The position numbers and the translations under genes were made by a program. A stretch of DNA of 64,000 bases from Bryobacteraceae bacterium (GTDB lineage: Bacteria > Acidobacteriota > Terriglobia > Bryobacterales > Bryobacteraceae). The DNA lies in assembly GCA_023384675.1 (NCBI GenBank), contig JAHDVK010000012.1, positions 1-64,000 on the forward strand. The letters are read 5' to 3'. How positions within the stretch are numbered: the first letter of the stretch is position 1; the number at the start of each line of letters is the position of its first letter. The notes under the pieces were generated by a model. It was not told the origin of the DNA and searched no databases. It saw nothing but the letters and a program-made list of their open reading frames with translations. Shown here piece by piece: positions 17,981 to 26,262 of the stretch.

Positions 17981-18913
17981 ATGGCGATGAGCGGATTGCG
18001 GACCGGGAATGCTCCGTGTTCGTGGGGCACGCTGGAATTCAGTGAGACGAAAGGCGAGCAGATCGGTTACGCGCGGATGCTGGATGAGCTCGCCGAAGCC
18101 GGCTATACGGGGACGGAACTCGGTGACTGGGGCTACATGCCGGTGGAGCCGGCGGCGCTGCGGGCGGAGCTTACACGGCGCGGCCTGGTGATGCTGGGGG
18201 CGTTCGTGCCCGTGGCGCTGAAGGAGAGCGCCGCTCATGCGCCGGGCGCCGCCGCGGCGGTGAAGACCGCGCGTCTGCTGGCCGCCGTTGCTTCTGAACC
18301 CGCGCCGTTCCTGGTGCTGGCCGACGACAACGGCACGGTGGAGGCGCGGACACGCAATGCGGGCCGCATCACTCCGGATCAGGGATTGACGCCCGCCGAG
18401 TGGCGGACCTTCGCGGATGGGGCGAACCAGATCGCGCACGAGGTGAAGGAAGAAACCGGCCTTAGGACCGTTTTCCATCACCATTGCGCGGGCTATGTCG
18501 AAACGCCCGAAGAGATCACGCGCCTGCTGGATTTGACGGACCCCGCATTGGTCGGGCTCGTATTCGACACCGGCCACTACGTTTACGGCGGCGGACCGGC
18601 GGATGCCGCCGACGGGCTGAACCGGTTCGGCGACCGCGTCTGGTACATGCACTTCAAGGACTGTCATCCCGAGGTGGCGGCGCAGGCGCGCGCGGAGAAG
18701 TGGGATTACTTTGAAGCGCTGCGCCACGGCGTGTTTTGTGAACTGGGGCGCGGGTCGGTGGATTTCCCGGCGGTGCTCGAACAATTGAAACAGCGCGGCT
18801 ATGAGGGGTATGTCCTGGTCGAACAGGACGTGCTGCCCGGCATGGGCAGCCCCTTGGAGAGCGCGCGCCGCAACCGCGAGTATTTGCGGTCGATCGAGCA
18901 TTGCTTTGTTTGA
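17981..18913 (+). CDS. iolE: Inosose (2-keto-myo-inositol) dehydratase
   Basis: 310 residues, TIM barrel of the xylose-isomerase-like family, starting with the IolE-type N-terminus (a GNAPCSWG segment). Metal-site segments are the [10 protein letters not shown] strand, [12 protein letters not shown], and MHFKDCH, plus a late VEQD. It dehydrates 2-keto-myo-inositol. It lies between iolA and iolG, which supports the specific call over a generic isomerase. Confidence 0.88.
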   Translation: MAMSGLRTGNAPCSWGTLEFSETKGEQIGYARMLDELAEAGYTGTELGDWGYMPVEPAALRAELTRRGLVMLGAFVPVALKESAAHAPGAAAAVKTARLLAAVASEPAPFLVLADDNGTVEARTRNAGRITPDQGLTPAEWRTFADGANQIAHEVKEETGLRTVFHHHCAGYVETPEEITRLLDLTDPALVGLVFDTGHYVYGGGPADAADGLNRFGDRVWYMHFKDCHPEVAAQARAEKWDYFEALRHGVFCELGRGSVDFPAVLEQLKQRGYEGYVLVEQDVLPGMGSPLESARRNREYLRSIEHCFV

Positions 18914-18929
18914 ATTGGCGGAGGAACGA

Positions 18930-19952
18930 ATGGAACAGCTTAATGTCGGCATCATCGGCGCGGGCCGGATTGGCCGCGTGCATGCGGAGACGCTCGCGTT
19001 CCGCATCCCCGAGGCGCGCGTGGCCTCGATCACCGATATCCGCAGGGAGGCAGCGGAGGCTGCCGCCGCCAGCTTCGGCATTCCGGCCGTGGCCGATTCG
19101 GCGGAGGAACTGTTGGCTTCGCCGGAAGTGGAGGCCGTGATCATCTGCTCGTCGACCGATACGCACGCGGACCTGATCGTGCGCGCCGCCGAGGCGGGCA
19201 AGCACATCTTCTGCGAAAAGCCGGTGGACCACAGCCTGGAGAAGATCGACCGCGCACTGGAAGCCGCGGCTCGGGCCGGGGTGAAACTCCAGATCGGGTT
19301 CAACCGGCGTTTCGACGCGAACTTCGCGCGCGTGCGGCGGGCGGTGGTGGAGGGCGAGATCGGCACGCCGCAGCTGGTGCACATCATCAGCCGCGATCCC
19401 GCGCCTCCGCCGGCCGAGTACGCCGCGGCTTCGGGCGGCATGTTCCTCGACATGACGATCCACGACTTCGACATGGCGCGCTTTCTGACCGGCGATGAGG
19501 TGGAGGAGGTCTATACTGCGGCAGGGGTGATGGTCGATCCTGAGATCGGCCGGGCGGGCGACGTGGATACCGCGCTGATCGTGCTCCGGTTCCGCGGGGG
19601 CGCGATCGGGACGATCGACAACAGCCGCAAGGCGGTGTATGGATACGACCAGCGGGTGGAGATCCTGGGGAGCCGCGGGTCGATCGCCACGGCGAACTGT
19701 TATCCGAATGAGGCGGTGGTGAGCACGGCGACCGAGATCCGGCGGGATCTTCCTTTGAACTTCTTCATGGACCGTTACACGGAAAGCTTCGTCGAGGAGT
19801 TGCGGGCGTTTGTTCGAGCTGTCGTGGATGACACCGAACCGCTGGTGGGCGGGGCGGACGGGCGCGTCCCCGTGGTGATGGCGCTGGCGGCGCGGAAGTC
19901 GTATGAGGAAAATCGGCCGGTGCGTTTGGCGGAGGTGGGGCCGACGCGGTAG
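18930..19952 (+). CDS. iolG: myo-Inositol 2-dehydrogenase
   Basis: 340 residues from ATG 18930, preceded by GGAGGAA. Gfo/Idh/MocA fold: GIIGAGRIGRVHAE Rossmann motif, CEKPVD with the conserved Lys, and a catalytic-type His in MTIHDFDMARF. The fit to the IolG branch and the operon position support NAD-dependent oxidation of myo-inositol to the 2-keto form. It is the last gene of the operon; no clear hairpin follows. Confidence 0.92.
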   Translation: MEQLNVGIIGAGRIGRVHAETLAFRIPEARVASITDIRREAAEAAAASFGIPAVADSAEELLASPEVEAVIICSSTDTHADLIVRAAEAGKHIFCEKPVDHSLEKIDRALEAAARAGVKLQIGFNRRFDANFARVRRAVVEGEIGTPQLVHIISRDPAPPPAEYAAASGGMFLDMTIHDFDMARFLTGDEVEEVYTAAGVMVDPEIGRAGDVDTALIVLRFRGGAIGTIDNSRKAVYGYDQRVEILGSRGSIATANCYPNEAVVSTATEIRRDLPLNFFMDRYTESFVEELRAFVRAVVDDTEPLVGGADGRVPVVMALAARKSYEENRPVRLAEVGPTR

Positions 19953-20348
19953 ACGCCTCACGTTCTTCCAGTGCTGCGACCGCCCGAGGTACTGGTGATG
20001 CTCCTGAAATGTGTTGCGGGTAGCGGGTGCGTGGGAAGGCCAAAGGTGGAACCGGGAAGCGCAGAGCGAGTGACGCAACAGGACGGGCCTGCATCGCGGG
20101 AGCGGGTGAGGTTCGAGGGATTTCCAACCGGAGGTCGGCCATCCTCTTCAACGCTATGCACGCCCACCTGCGCATCGCCCAGGATGGCGGCAACCTACGG
20201 GATGGCTTGATCGGGCGGAGAATCGTGAACGCGCATGAGCAGTCTCGTTGGAAGACCACCTGCGACAATCTGCGGTCCGCAGTCGAAACGCCGAGTGGCA
20301 TGCGGGCTCTCGACACGGCGTTCCGCCGCGCGGATTCTCTCTGCCAGA
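19953..20348. other. Non-coding stretch between iolG and the anti-sigma gene
   Basis: About 400 bases. Short open frames occur on both strands, but none has a recognisable product, a Shine-Dalgarno or domain-like composition. No tRNA-like structure or strong hairpin was seen. Confidence 0.5.
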
Positions 20349-20927
20349 CTACGCGCCAGGACCAGGCAGTGAGCGCGTGTGGTTAAACGTGTATTCACCG
20401 GCCAGACGCTCGCCGCCGGATTCATCGAAGGTGACCAGGCGCACGATCATTTTGCCTGACCCCATAGCCTTCGCGAGGTTGATCGGCTCCTGGTAGGCGA
20501 TGCTGTCCGCCCCGGGTTGGAACGGAATGTCCGGCAACCGGATCTGTTCCTTGCCACGCTCATCACAAATGCAGAGATCGACTCGCTTCGCTCCGCCCAG
20601 GTTCGCGGCCAGGCGGCCGATGAGGATGTCGTCTTCCGCTGTCACGGTGCACTCGACGACGCTTCCATCGGGAGGGATGTATTCACGGATACGCAAGCCT
20701 TCTTCCGCGACCCGCTTGAGATATGTGTCGCTTACCACCATTCGCAACGATCCCTCGCTGACCAGGTCACGGAGGTTCCCGGCCAGAGCGATCACTTCGC
20801 GCAGGCGCGCTCCGCATCCGTCGCAGCCGAGCAGGTGCTCCTCGACGGCATCTTCTTCGGATTGCGCCAGCGCGCCCAGCCAATAATCGGCCAGAACTGC
20901 CGCGTCGATGGGATGGGCGCAGTTCAT
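20349..20927 (-). CDS. Zinc-finger anti-sigma factor, soluble
   Basis: 192 residues from ATG 20927, whose codon overlaps the sigma-factor stop (ATGA); this fixes the start rather than a longer frame. The N-terminal anti-sigma domain carries the zinc signature His31-x3-Cys35-x2-Cys38 (HLLGCDGC). The remaining 130 residues form a beta-rich domain with no membrane helix, so the protein is cytoplasmic and could sense an intracellular signal, possibly redox through the zinc site. It is co-translated with the sigma factor. Confidence 0.82.
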   Translation of the reverse strand: MNCAHPIDAAVLADYWLGALAQSEEDAVEEHLLGCDGCGARLREVIALAGNLRDLVSEGSLRMVVSDTYLKRVAEEGLRIREYIPPDGSVVECTVTAEDDILIGRLAANLGGAKRVDLCICDERGKEQIRLPDIPFQPGADSIAYQEPINLAKAMGSGKMIVRLVTFDESGGERLAGEYTFNHTRSLPGPGA

Positions 20928-21469
20928 GCGGCAACCCCCAGGCAATCGCGCAACTGGTGGATCGCCCGATGTCGAATCACCCGCACGTTAGCTTCGGAAA
21001 CGCCCAGAAAACCGGCAAGATCCGCACCAGTCTCCTCGTGATAGAAAGTCATGACCACGACCGCGCGTTCACGTTCTTTCAGATTCTGTACACAGCGCCT
21101 AAGCTTTTCCCGGTCCAGGCTCGGCATCGACGGCTGGAATTCCGCCAGCCGATCCGGCCCAAACTGGCGGAGCAAATGCTCCTTTCGTTGAGCGGCCCGG
21201 CGCAGGCCGAGCACCGTCATCCGGCACGTGCCCAACACGAAGGACGCCAACTTCCCGGGTTGACGCAGCCGACGCGCTCTCAGCGCTTCGAGCGTCGTGA
21301 TCATGACCTGCTGTGCAAGGTCCTCCGCGGCGTGTTCGTGTCTCAAGTGGCGCAAGCCATACAGCCGAATGCGCGGAGCCATCCGGCGGAACAATTCGGC
21401 TTCAGCTTCACGGTCGGTTCCACAACCGATTCGCCGCACCAACTCAGAGTCGTCCAGTTCAGTATCCAT
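20924..21469 (-). CDS. ECF-type RNA polymerase sigma factor
   Basis: 181 residues from ATG 21469; GTG 21475 is an alternative. Region 2 is seen at about residues 10-75 (AEAELFRRMAPRIRLYGLRH, AAEDLAQQVM) and region 4 at about 120-175, ending in a helix-turn-helix (DLAGFLGVSEANVRVIRHRA). No region 3 is present, as in ECF sigmas. The stop overlaps the anti-sigma start. The divergent metallo-beta-lactamase-fold gene starts about 60 bp away and is a candidate target. Confidence 0.88.
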   Translation of the reverse strand: MDTELDDSELVRRIGCGTDREAEAELFRRMAPRIRLYGLRHLRHEHAAEDLAQQVMITTLEALRARRLRQPGKLASFVLGTCRMTVLGLRRAAQRKEHLLRQFGPDRLAEFQPSMPSLDREKLRRCVQNLKERERAVVVMTFYHEETGADLAGFLGVSEANVRVIRHRAIHQLRDCLGVAA

Positions 21470-21532
21470 CAACACGCATTCTAACTGTAACGGCGAGGCT
21501 TCTCGTTACACATCCCGTGCGGAGGTCAAAAG

Positions 21533-22297
21533 ATGATCACGAACAAAGACACTGGCACGCGGGTGGACGAGGTTGGAGCGGGCATCTATCGCATCTGTAC
21601 GCCGCTGGATGTGATTCCGGGGGGATTCACGTTCAATTCATACCTGGTCGCCGACGACGAACCGCTGCTGTTCCACACCGGGTACCGCAAATTATTTCCG
21701 ATTACTCTGGAAGCGATCGGGAAGGTATTGCCGGTCGAGAAGCTCCGCTGGATCGGTGGATCGCACTTTGAAGGCGACGAGTTTGGCGCGCTGAATGACT
21801 TACTTGCAGCCGCGCCGGGCGCAACGCCGTTTGGCTCTGAAATCGGCGTACTGACGTCCATCAATGACTTCGCTTCCCGGCCCGCCCGCGGGTTGCAAGA
21901 TGGCGAGGAGTTCTCGATCGGCAGCCGCCGGATGAAGTGGCTCTACACTCCGCACGTTCCGCACGGCTGGGATTGCGGCATCCTGTTCGATCTCTCCACC
22001 AAGACCCTGCTCTGCGGGGATCTGTTCACGCAGCCGGGCGCGAACATGCCGCCCGTGACGGAGTCGGAAGTGCTGAGCGCGAGCGAAGAGATGCGCGGAA
22101 TGATGGACTATTACGCGCATGCGACGAGCATGTCCGCGACGTTTGAGCGCATGGCGGACCTCCAGCCGGCGATGCTCGCCTGTCAACATGGGAGCGCATA
22201 TCGTGGCGACGGCGCCGCGTTGCTTCGGGCGCTGGCCGCCACGCTGAAAAAGGGGGACGGCAAGCAACCCGCACACCCAAATGCCGCACGCGCATAA
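21533..22297 (+). CDS. Flavodiiron-type (ODP) metallo-beta-lactamase-fold protein
   Basis: 254 residues from ATG 21533 with a GGAGG Shine-Dalgarno. It matches the oxygen-binding diiron (ODP) branch of the fold: H78-x-E80-x-D82, then H144, D163 and H219. These spacings (62, 19 and 56 residues) are close to those of rubredoxin:oxygen oxidoreductases. The Glu in HxExD, rather than HxHxDH, points to a diiron rather than dizinc site. There is no flavodoxin domain, so it acts alone or with a separate partner. A role in oxygen, NO or peroxide handling or sensing is plausible, in line with the adjacent zinc anti-sigma. Confidence 0.8.
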   Translation: MITNKDTGTRVDEVGAGIYRICTPLDVIPGGFTFNSYLVADDEPLLFHTGYRKLFPITLEAIGKVLPVEKLRWIGGSHFEGDEFGALNDLLAAAPGATPFGSEIGVLTSINDFASRPARGLQDGEEFSIGSRRMKWLYTPHVPHGWDCGILFDLSTKTLLCGDLFTQPGANMPPVTESEVLSASEEMRGMMDYYAHATSMSATFERMADLQPAMLACQHGSAYRGDGAALLRALAATLKKGDGKQPAHPNAARA

Positions 22298-22627
22298 CAC
22301 GCCATCCAACCCGCATTGAGCCGGATGGCCGGCCGGCCGGAAGCGGAAGTGCGGACCCGCGCGGGGGCGCGCAGCCGGGCCATCAGGCGTGACTCAGCTC
22401 GGAACAGGAAGTCACGGAAGCGCTATCGCTACGGCTGTTTCTGGAGTTTCGAGCGGAGTGAGGCGTTTAGGTTTGTACCGGGAAGGCGGGCATCCACCAG
22501 GCAGGATTCGCGTTGGGTGTCCGAACGCTGCTGCCCCGGATTGAGTTGCTCCTTGGGTTCAGGAGCCAAACTGAGTACTCTCATCATGACTCCGACCGAT
22601 GTCCCGCGGACGACAGCCGGAAATAAG
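22298..22627. other. Non-coding stretch before the receptor terminator
   Basis: About 330 bases between the ODP gene and the receptor's terminator. Only short GC-rich frames and small Cys/Gly-rich palindromes (GGCCGGCCGG) were seen; there is no supported gene. Confidence 0.45.
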
Positions 22628-22659
22628 AAGGGCGGCCGGATCTGACTCCGGCCGCCCTT
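22628..22659 (-). terminator. Strong hairpin terminator of the TonB-dependent receptor gene
   Basis: AAGGGCGGCCGGA (22628-22640) pairs perfectly over 13 bp with TCCGGCCGCCCTT (22647-22659) around a 6-nt loop. It lies 22 bases beyond the receptor stop and is followed on the minus strand by CTTATTT. It could also stop plus-strand transcripts. Confidence 0.8.
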
Positions 22660-22681
22660 TCGGTTCGGATTCGAGCCCGGC

Positions 22682-25600
22682 CTAGAATTCCAGGCGCAGG
22701 CCCATGGTGATGATGCGCGGTCCCAACTGCGCGCCAGTGGGGCGGCCGAAGTTGGCGTTGCCGACGGTGCCGACCACACCGCCGAAGTTGGTGCGGTTGA
22801 AGATGTTGAATCCGTCGGCGCGGTAGATGAGCACGACGGGATTCCGCTCGTTCTGCCACAGCGTGGTGCGCTTCACGATGGAGAGGTTCTCCGAAAAGAC
22901 CGCCGGCTGGCGGAAGTCGTTATGGAAGAACGCCGCCGTGCCAAGCGTGAACTGCGGGGCGGCCGCGAACGCCGTGGGGTTGAACCAGCGCGTCGAGGGG
23001 TCGTTCGGGTCGAGCGTGGTGCGGTCGATGCCGGTGCGGATCGGGCCCGTGCCGAAGTTCGCCTTCGTCTGCGGGGCGAACAGCACGCCGGGGCCCAGCG
23101 GGTTGCCGGGGGTGACGAGCTGAATCAGGCCGCCTTTGCGGTAGTTCTGTGCGCCTGCGATGGTCCAGCCCGAAACGAGCGCGTTACCCACCGGGTTCAT
23201 GCTGGTGAGCCAGCGCTTGCCCTTGCCGAACGGCATGTCGTACGTGGAGAGAATGTTCAACACGTGCGGAATGTCAAAGGGCATGTGGCTCTTCGCGTCG
23301 CGCACGTTGTTGAAGTCCTGCGGGGCCGCCAGTCCGCCCTGGCCGAAGACCTGCCGGAAGTGGCCGTAGCTGAGGCTCTTCGACCAGGTGTAGTTGGACA
23401 TGAGCTGGAATCCGCCGAACCTGCGTTCGAACTTCACCTGCAGCGCGTCGTACCAACTGGTGCCGAAGCCGGCGAACAGGCTGCTCACGTCCAGGTAGTG
23501 CGGGAACGGCCGCAGCGATTGCGCCACGCTCAAGTTGCTGCGGAAGCCTGTGAACGGCGGAAGGATGTTGGCGGCGGCCGCGGCGGGCGAATCGATGCGC
23601 TGCTGCAGCAGTGAACCGAGCGACAGCAGGCTCGTGGGGAGGGCGTTAAGGCCCATGGTGGAGTTCAGCCGCGTGCCGCGGTTGCCTTGGTACGCGATGT
23701 CGAACAGGAAGTTCTTGAACTCGTGCTGGATGTTGATGCTCCAGTTCTGGATGCGGCCAGCCTGGCCGGCGGTCGGCCCCTGGTACTGCACGTTCTGATA
23801 GTTGACGATGGTGGGGTCGATGATGGGCGGTGGCCGGTAACCCTGCTGGATGGGGATACCGCCGTCCCAGTTGATGACGGGGTTGAGGCCGTCGCTGATG
23901 AGGGAGTTGGAGCCCGAGAACCCGGCGCGGCAGCCGCAGCCGCCACTGGACAGGCCCTGGTAGTAAATGGCCCAGCCGCCGCGCAGGACGGTCTTGGGAC
24001 CGATGCGGAAGGCGGCGCCCAGCCGGGGGCCGATGTTTGAGAAGTCCGTGGGGTAGAAGCGCTTCACTCCGGTGCGCCCGGGACCGACGCCCGAGAACAC
24101 CAGGGCGCCCGGCCGGCCGGCGGCGCCGGGGTTGGGCACATTGATGTCGACGTGCGAGTAGCCGTTTCCGCCAGGCATATGCCAGCCGATGGGCACTTCA
24201 TAACGTACGCCGAGGTTGAGCGTCAGGCGTGAGTTCACACGCCAGTTGTCCTGGAAGTAGACCGACGTGTCGTAGTAGACCGTCGTGTCGAACAGCACGG
24301 GCGGCACCACGTTCTGGGCCTGGTCAACCCCCCCGAGCAACATGCTGGCGAATTCGTGGCCGGTGTTGGTTGTGCCCGGCAGCATGGTTTGCGTGCGGTT
24401 GAACGTATAGCGGCCATTGGTGTTGGCGAGATCCTCACCGAGGGTGGTGAAGCGGCGCCAGGCCCCGCCGAACTTGAATTCGTGCTTGCCGCGCAGCCAG
24501 GAGTAGCCCTGCGAGATCCAGTGCTGGCGGTTGACCTGAGAACCATTAGCTACCTTGCTGTCCGCATGGCCATAGGGCGACAGGCCCGCCGGGCCCGTGA
24601 ACATGATGCGCGGGGTGGCGTCGGAATCGCCCGTGAGGTTGAAGCCCAGCCGGCTGCCGGCGCCCTTCTGTGCCGAGTTATCCCAGCTTTGCCGCGTAAT
24701 CGAGTAGCCATACGTGGTGTGCATCACCATCGCCGGGCTGAGGTTGACGTCATGGTTGATGCGGTGGTTGTACGGCTTCTGGAAATTATCCAGTCCGTTG
24801 CCGAGCGGACCGGCGAAGTTCTGAACGCTGAAGTCGGACTGAACCTCGTTGCTGAAGAAGTATGCGACCCGGTTGGTGGGGCTGAAAGCGTGGTCGAATT
24901 TCAGGCTCCAGATGTCGCGCTTGAACTGCGAGGTGTTGACGAAGTTGTAGTTGCCCGCGAGCCTGGCGACGTCGGGATCGGGGATCAGCGGGACAATGTT
25001 CCGGGAGTTCCGGCTGAAGCGCGATTGCGGGATCGTGCCATTTGGGAAGGGCGACCGCGTATTGCCCGCCGTGGTGGCCGGATCGTAGATCGCCGGGACG
25101 CCCGCTTCGGTGAACACACCCTGCTTCATGAGCGCGGTGGGCACGGTGAGGACCGGAAAGCCGAGCGTGGCGGGGCGCAAATCCTTGGTGTACGTGAAAA
25201 AGAAGAAGGTCTTGTCCCGGCCGTCATACACCTTCGGCAGAATCACCGGGCCGCCGATGGAGCCGCCCGTTTCATTGAAGCGCTCCTTCGGGCGGAAATT
25301 GGTGGCCGGGTTGGTGCTGGAATTCCGGGCCCAGGCGTTCGCGTTCCAGATGTCGCGCCGCATGTTGTGGAAGCCCGCGCCGTGGAACCAGTTACTACCG
25401 CTCTTCGAAACATAGATCTCGATGCCCCCGCCGACACGGCCATACTCGGCGGAGTAGTTGCTACCGAGCATCTTGAACTCTGCAAACATCTCCGCGGATG
25501 GGAAATTGAACACCGCGCTTGATTCCACGTTCAGCGCGCTGGCGCCGTCCATCAGCACTTCCTGGGCGCGGCCGCCGGAGCCAGAAACGCTCTGCTCGCC

Positions 25601-26104
25601 CGCATTAGCGGTGACGCCCGGCATGTAGCTGACGAAGGTCCTCGGGTTCCGAATGCCGCCTGAGAACAGCGGCAGATTATCCATGAATTTCGTTGAAATG
25701 TTGGCGCCGCGCTCCGACGTGGAGGTTTCCAGCAGCGGAATTTCGGCCGTCACGGTGATGGTCTGCTGGACATCTCCCAATTCCAATTGCAGGTTCATGT
25801 CGATGCGCTGGGCGATGCGTACCTCGACTTCGGTTCGAGTCAGACGCTTGAACCCGGCTTTCTCGGCGCTGATCGTATACACCGCCGGCGGCAGGGACGG
25901 AAATACGTACAACCCCGCGTCCGAACTGGTCGCTTCCACACGAGCCCCAGAGGCCACATTCGTGGCCACAATGCGAACCGCGGGGATACCCGCGCCCGCC
26001 GGATCGACAACAGTCCCCGCGACCGAACCGGTCGCGACCTGTGCATCGAGAGGCGCCACGATCAGCACTCCCAACAGCAACAGGGCTGTGATTATTCTAT
26101 GCAT
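22682..26104 (-). CDS. Oar-like TonB-dependent receptor with carboxypeptidase-regulatory domain
   Basis: 1140 residues from ATG 26104, preceded by AAGGGAA; the frame is open to 26143. A signal peptide (about 1-22) is followed by a carboxypeptidase-regulatory-like beta-sandwich (about 25-105), a plug domain with GARV-, AEYGR- and GG-rich segments, and a very long beta-barrel ending in RLEF with a terminal Phe. Such proteins sit in the outer membrane and are numerous in Solibacter-like bacteria, where they probably import glycans or peptides using TonB energy. No substrate is readable. Confidence 0.9.
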   Translation of the reverse strand: MHRIITALLLLGVLIVAPLDAQVATGSVAGTVVDPAGAGIPAVRIVATNVASGARVEATSSDAGLYVFPSLPPAVYTISAEKAGFKRLTRTEVEVRIAQRIDMNLQLELGDVQQTITVTAEIPLLETSTSERGANISTKFMDNLPLFSGGIRNPRTFVSYMPGVTANAGEQSVSGSGGRAQEVLMDGASALNVESSAVFNFPSAEMFAEFKMLGSNYSAEYGRVGGGIEIYVSKSGSNWFHGAGFHNMRRDIWNANAWARNSSTNPATNFRPKERFNETGGSIGGPVILPKVYDGRDKTFFFFTYTKDLRPATLGFPVLTVPTALMKQGVFTEAGVPAIYDPATTAGNTRSPFPNGTIPQSRFSRNSRNIVPLIPDPDVARLAGNYNFVNTSQFKRDIWSLKFDHAFSPTNRVAYFFSNEVQSDFSVQNFAGPLGNGLDNFQKPYNHRINHDVNLSPAMVMHTTYGYSITRQSWDNSAQKGAGSRLGFNLTGDSDATPRIMFTGPAGLSPYGHADSKVANGSQVNRQHWISQGYSWLRGKHEFKFGGAWRRFTTLGEDLANTNGRYTFNRTQTMLPGTTNTGHEFASMLLGGVDQAQNVVPPVLFDTTVYYDTSVYFQDNWRVNSRLTLNLGVRYEVPIGWHMPGGNGYSHVDINVPNPGAAGRPGALVFSGVGPGRTGVKRFYPTDFSNIGPRLGAAFRIGPKTVLRGGWAIYYQGLSSGGCGCRAGFSGSNSLISDGLNPVINWDGGIPIQQGYRPPPIIDPTIVNYQNVQYQGPTAGQAGRIQNWSINIQHEFKNFLFDIAYQGNRGTRLNSTMGLNALPTSLLSLGSLLQQRIDSPAAAAANILPPFTGFRSNLSVAQSLRPFPHYLDVSSLFAGFGTSWYDALQVKFERRFGGFQLMSNYTWSKSLSYGHFRQVFGQGGLAAPQDFNNVRDAKSHMPFDIPHVLNILSTYDMPFGKGKRWLTSMNPVGNALVSGWTIAGAQNYRKGGLIQLVTPGNPLGPGVLFAPQTKANFGTGPIRTGIDRTTLDPNDPSTRWFNPTAFAAAPQFTLGTAAFFHNDFRQPAVFSENLSIVKRTTLWQNERNPVVLIYRADGFNIFNRTNFGGVVGTVGNANFGRPTGAQLGPRIITMGLRLEF

Positions 26105-26262
26105 TCGGTTCCCTTTCATTCCGGGCGGCTTGGCGCCCTGCATTCATTTGCGCGTGGAGTGAGTATAAATAGAAAGCGCAGCCTGCGTCAATGATCGAAA
26201 GATAGTTCTTTTCGAGACAATCGCCACCCCCGTGCCCGTCCGCTCCTCTTAAAGTCTCCTTT

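Noticed and set aside
16447-18030. Long minus-strand frame opposite iolA.
   Set aside because: Shadow of the GC-rich coding strand: no signal peptide, domain or motif, and the opposite frame is clearly iolA/iolE. The same holds for the long antisense frames at 17939-19474, 18654-20078, 30518-32092, 31999-33531, 36393-38291 and 41371-42957.
19953-20348. Possible extra gene between iolG and the anti-sigma factor.
   Set aside because: Frames on both strands are short, low in family-like motifs and without Shine-Dalgarno sequences.
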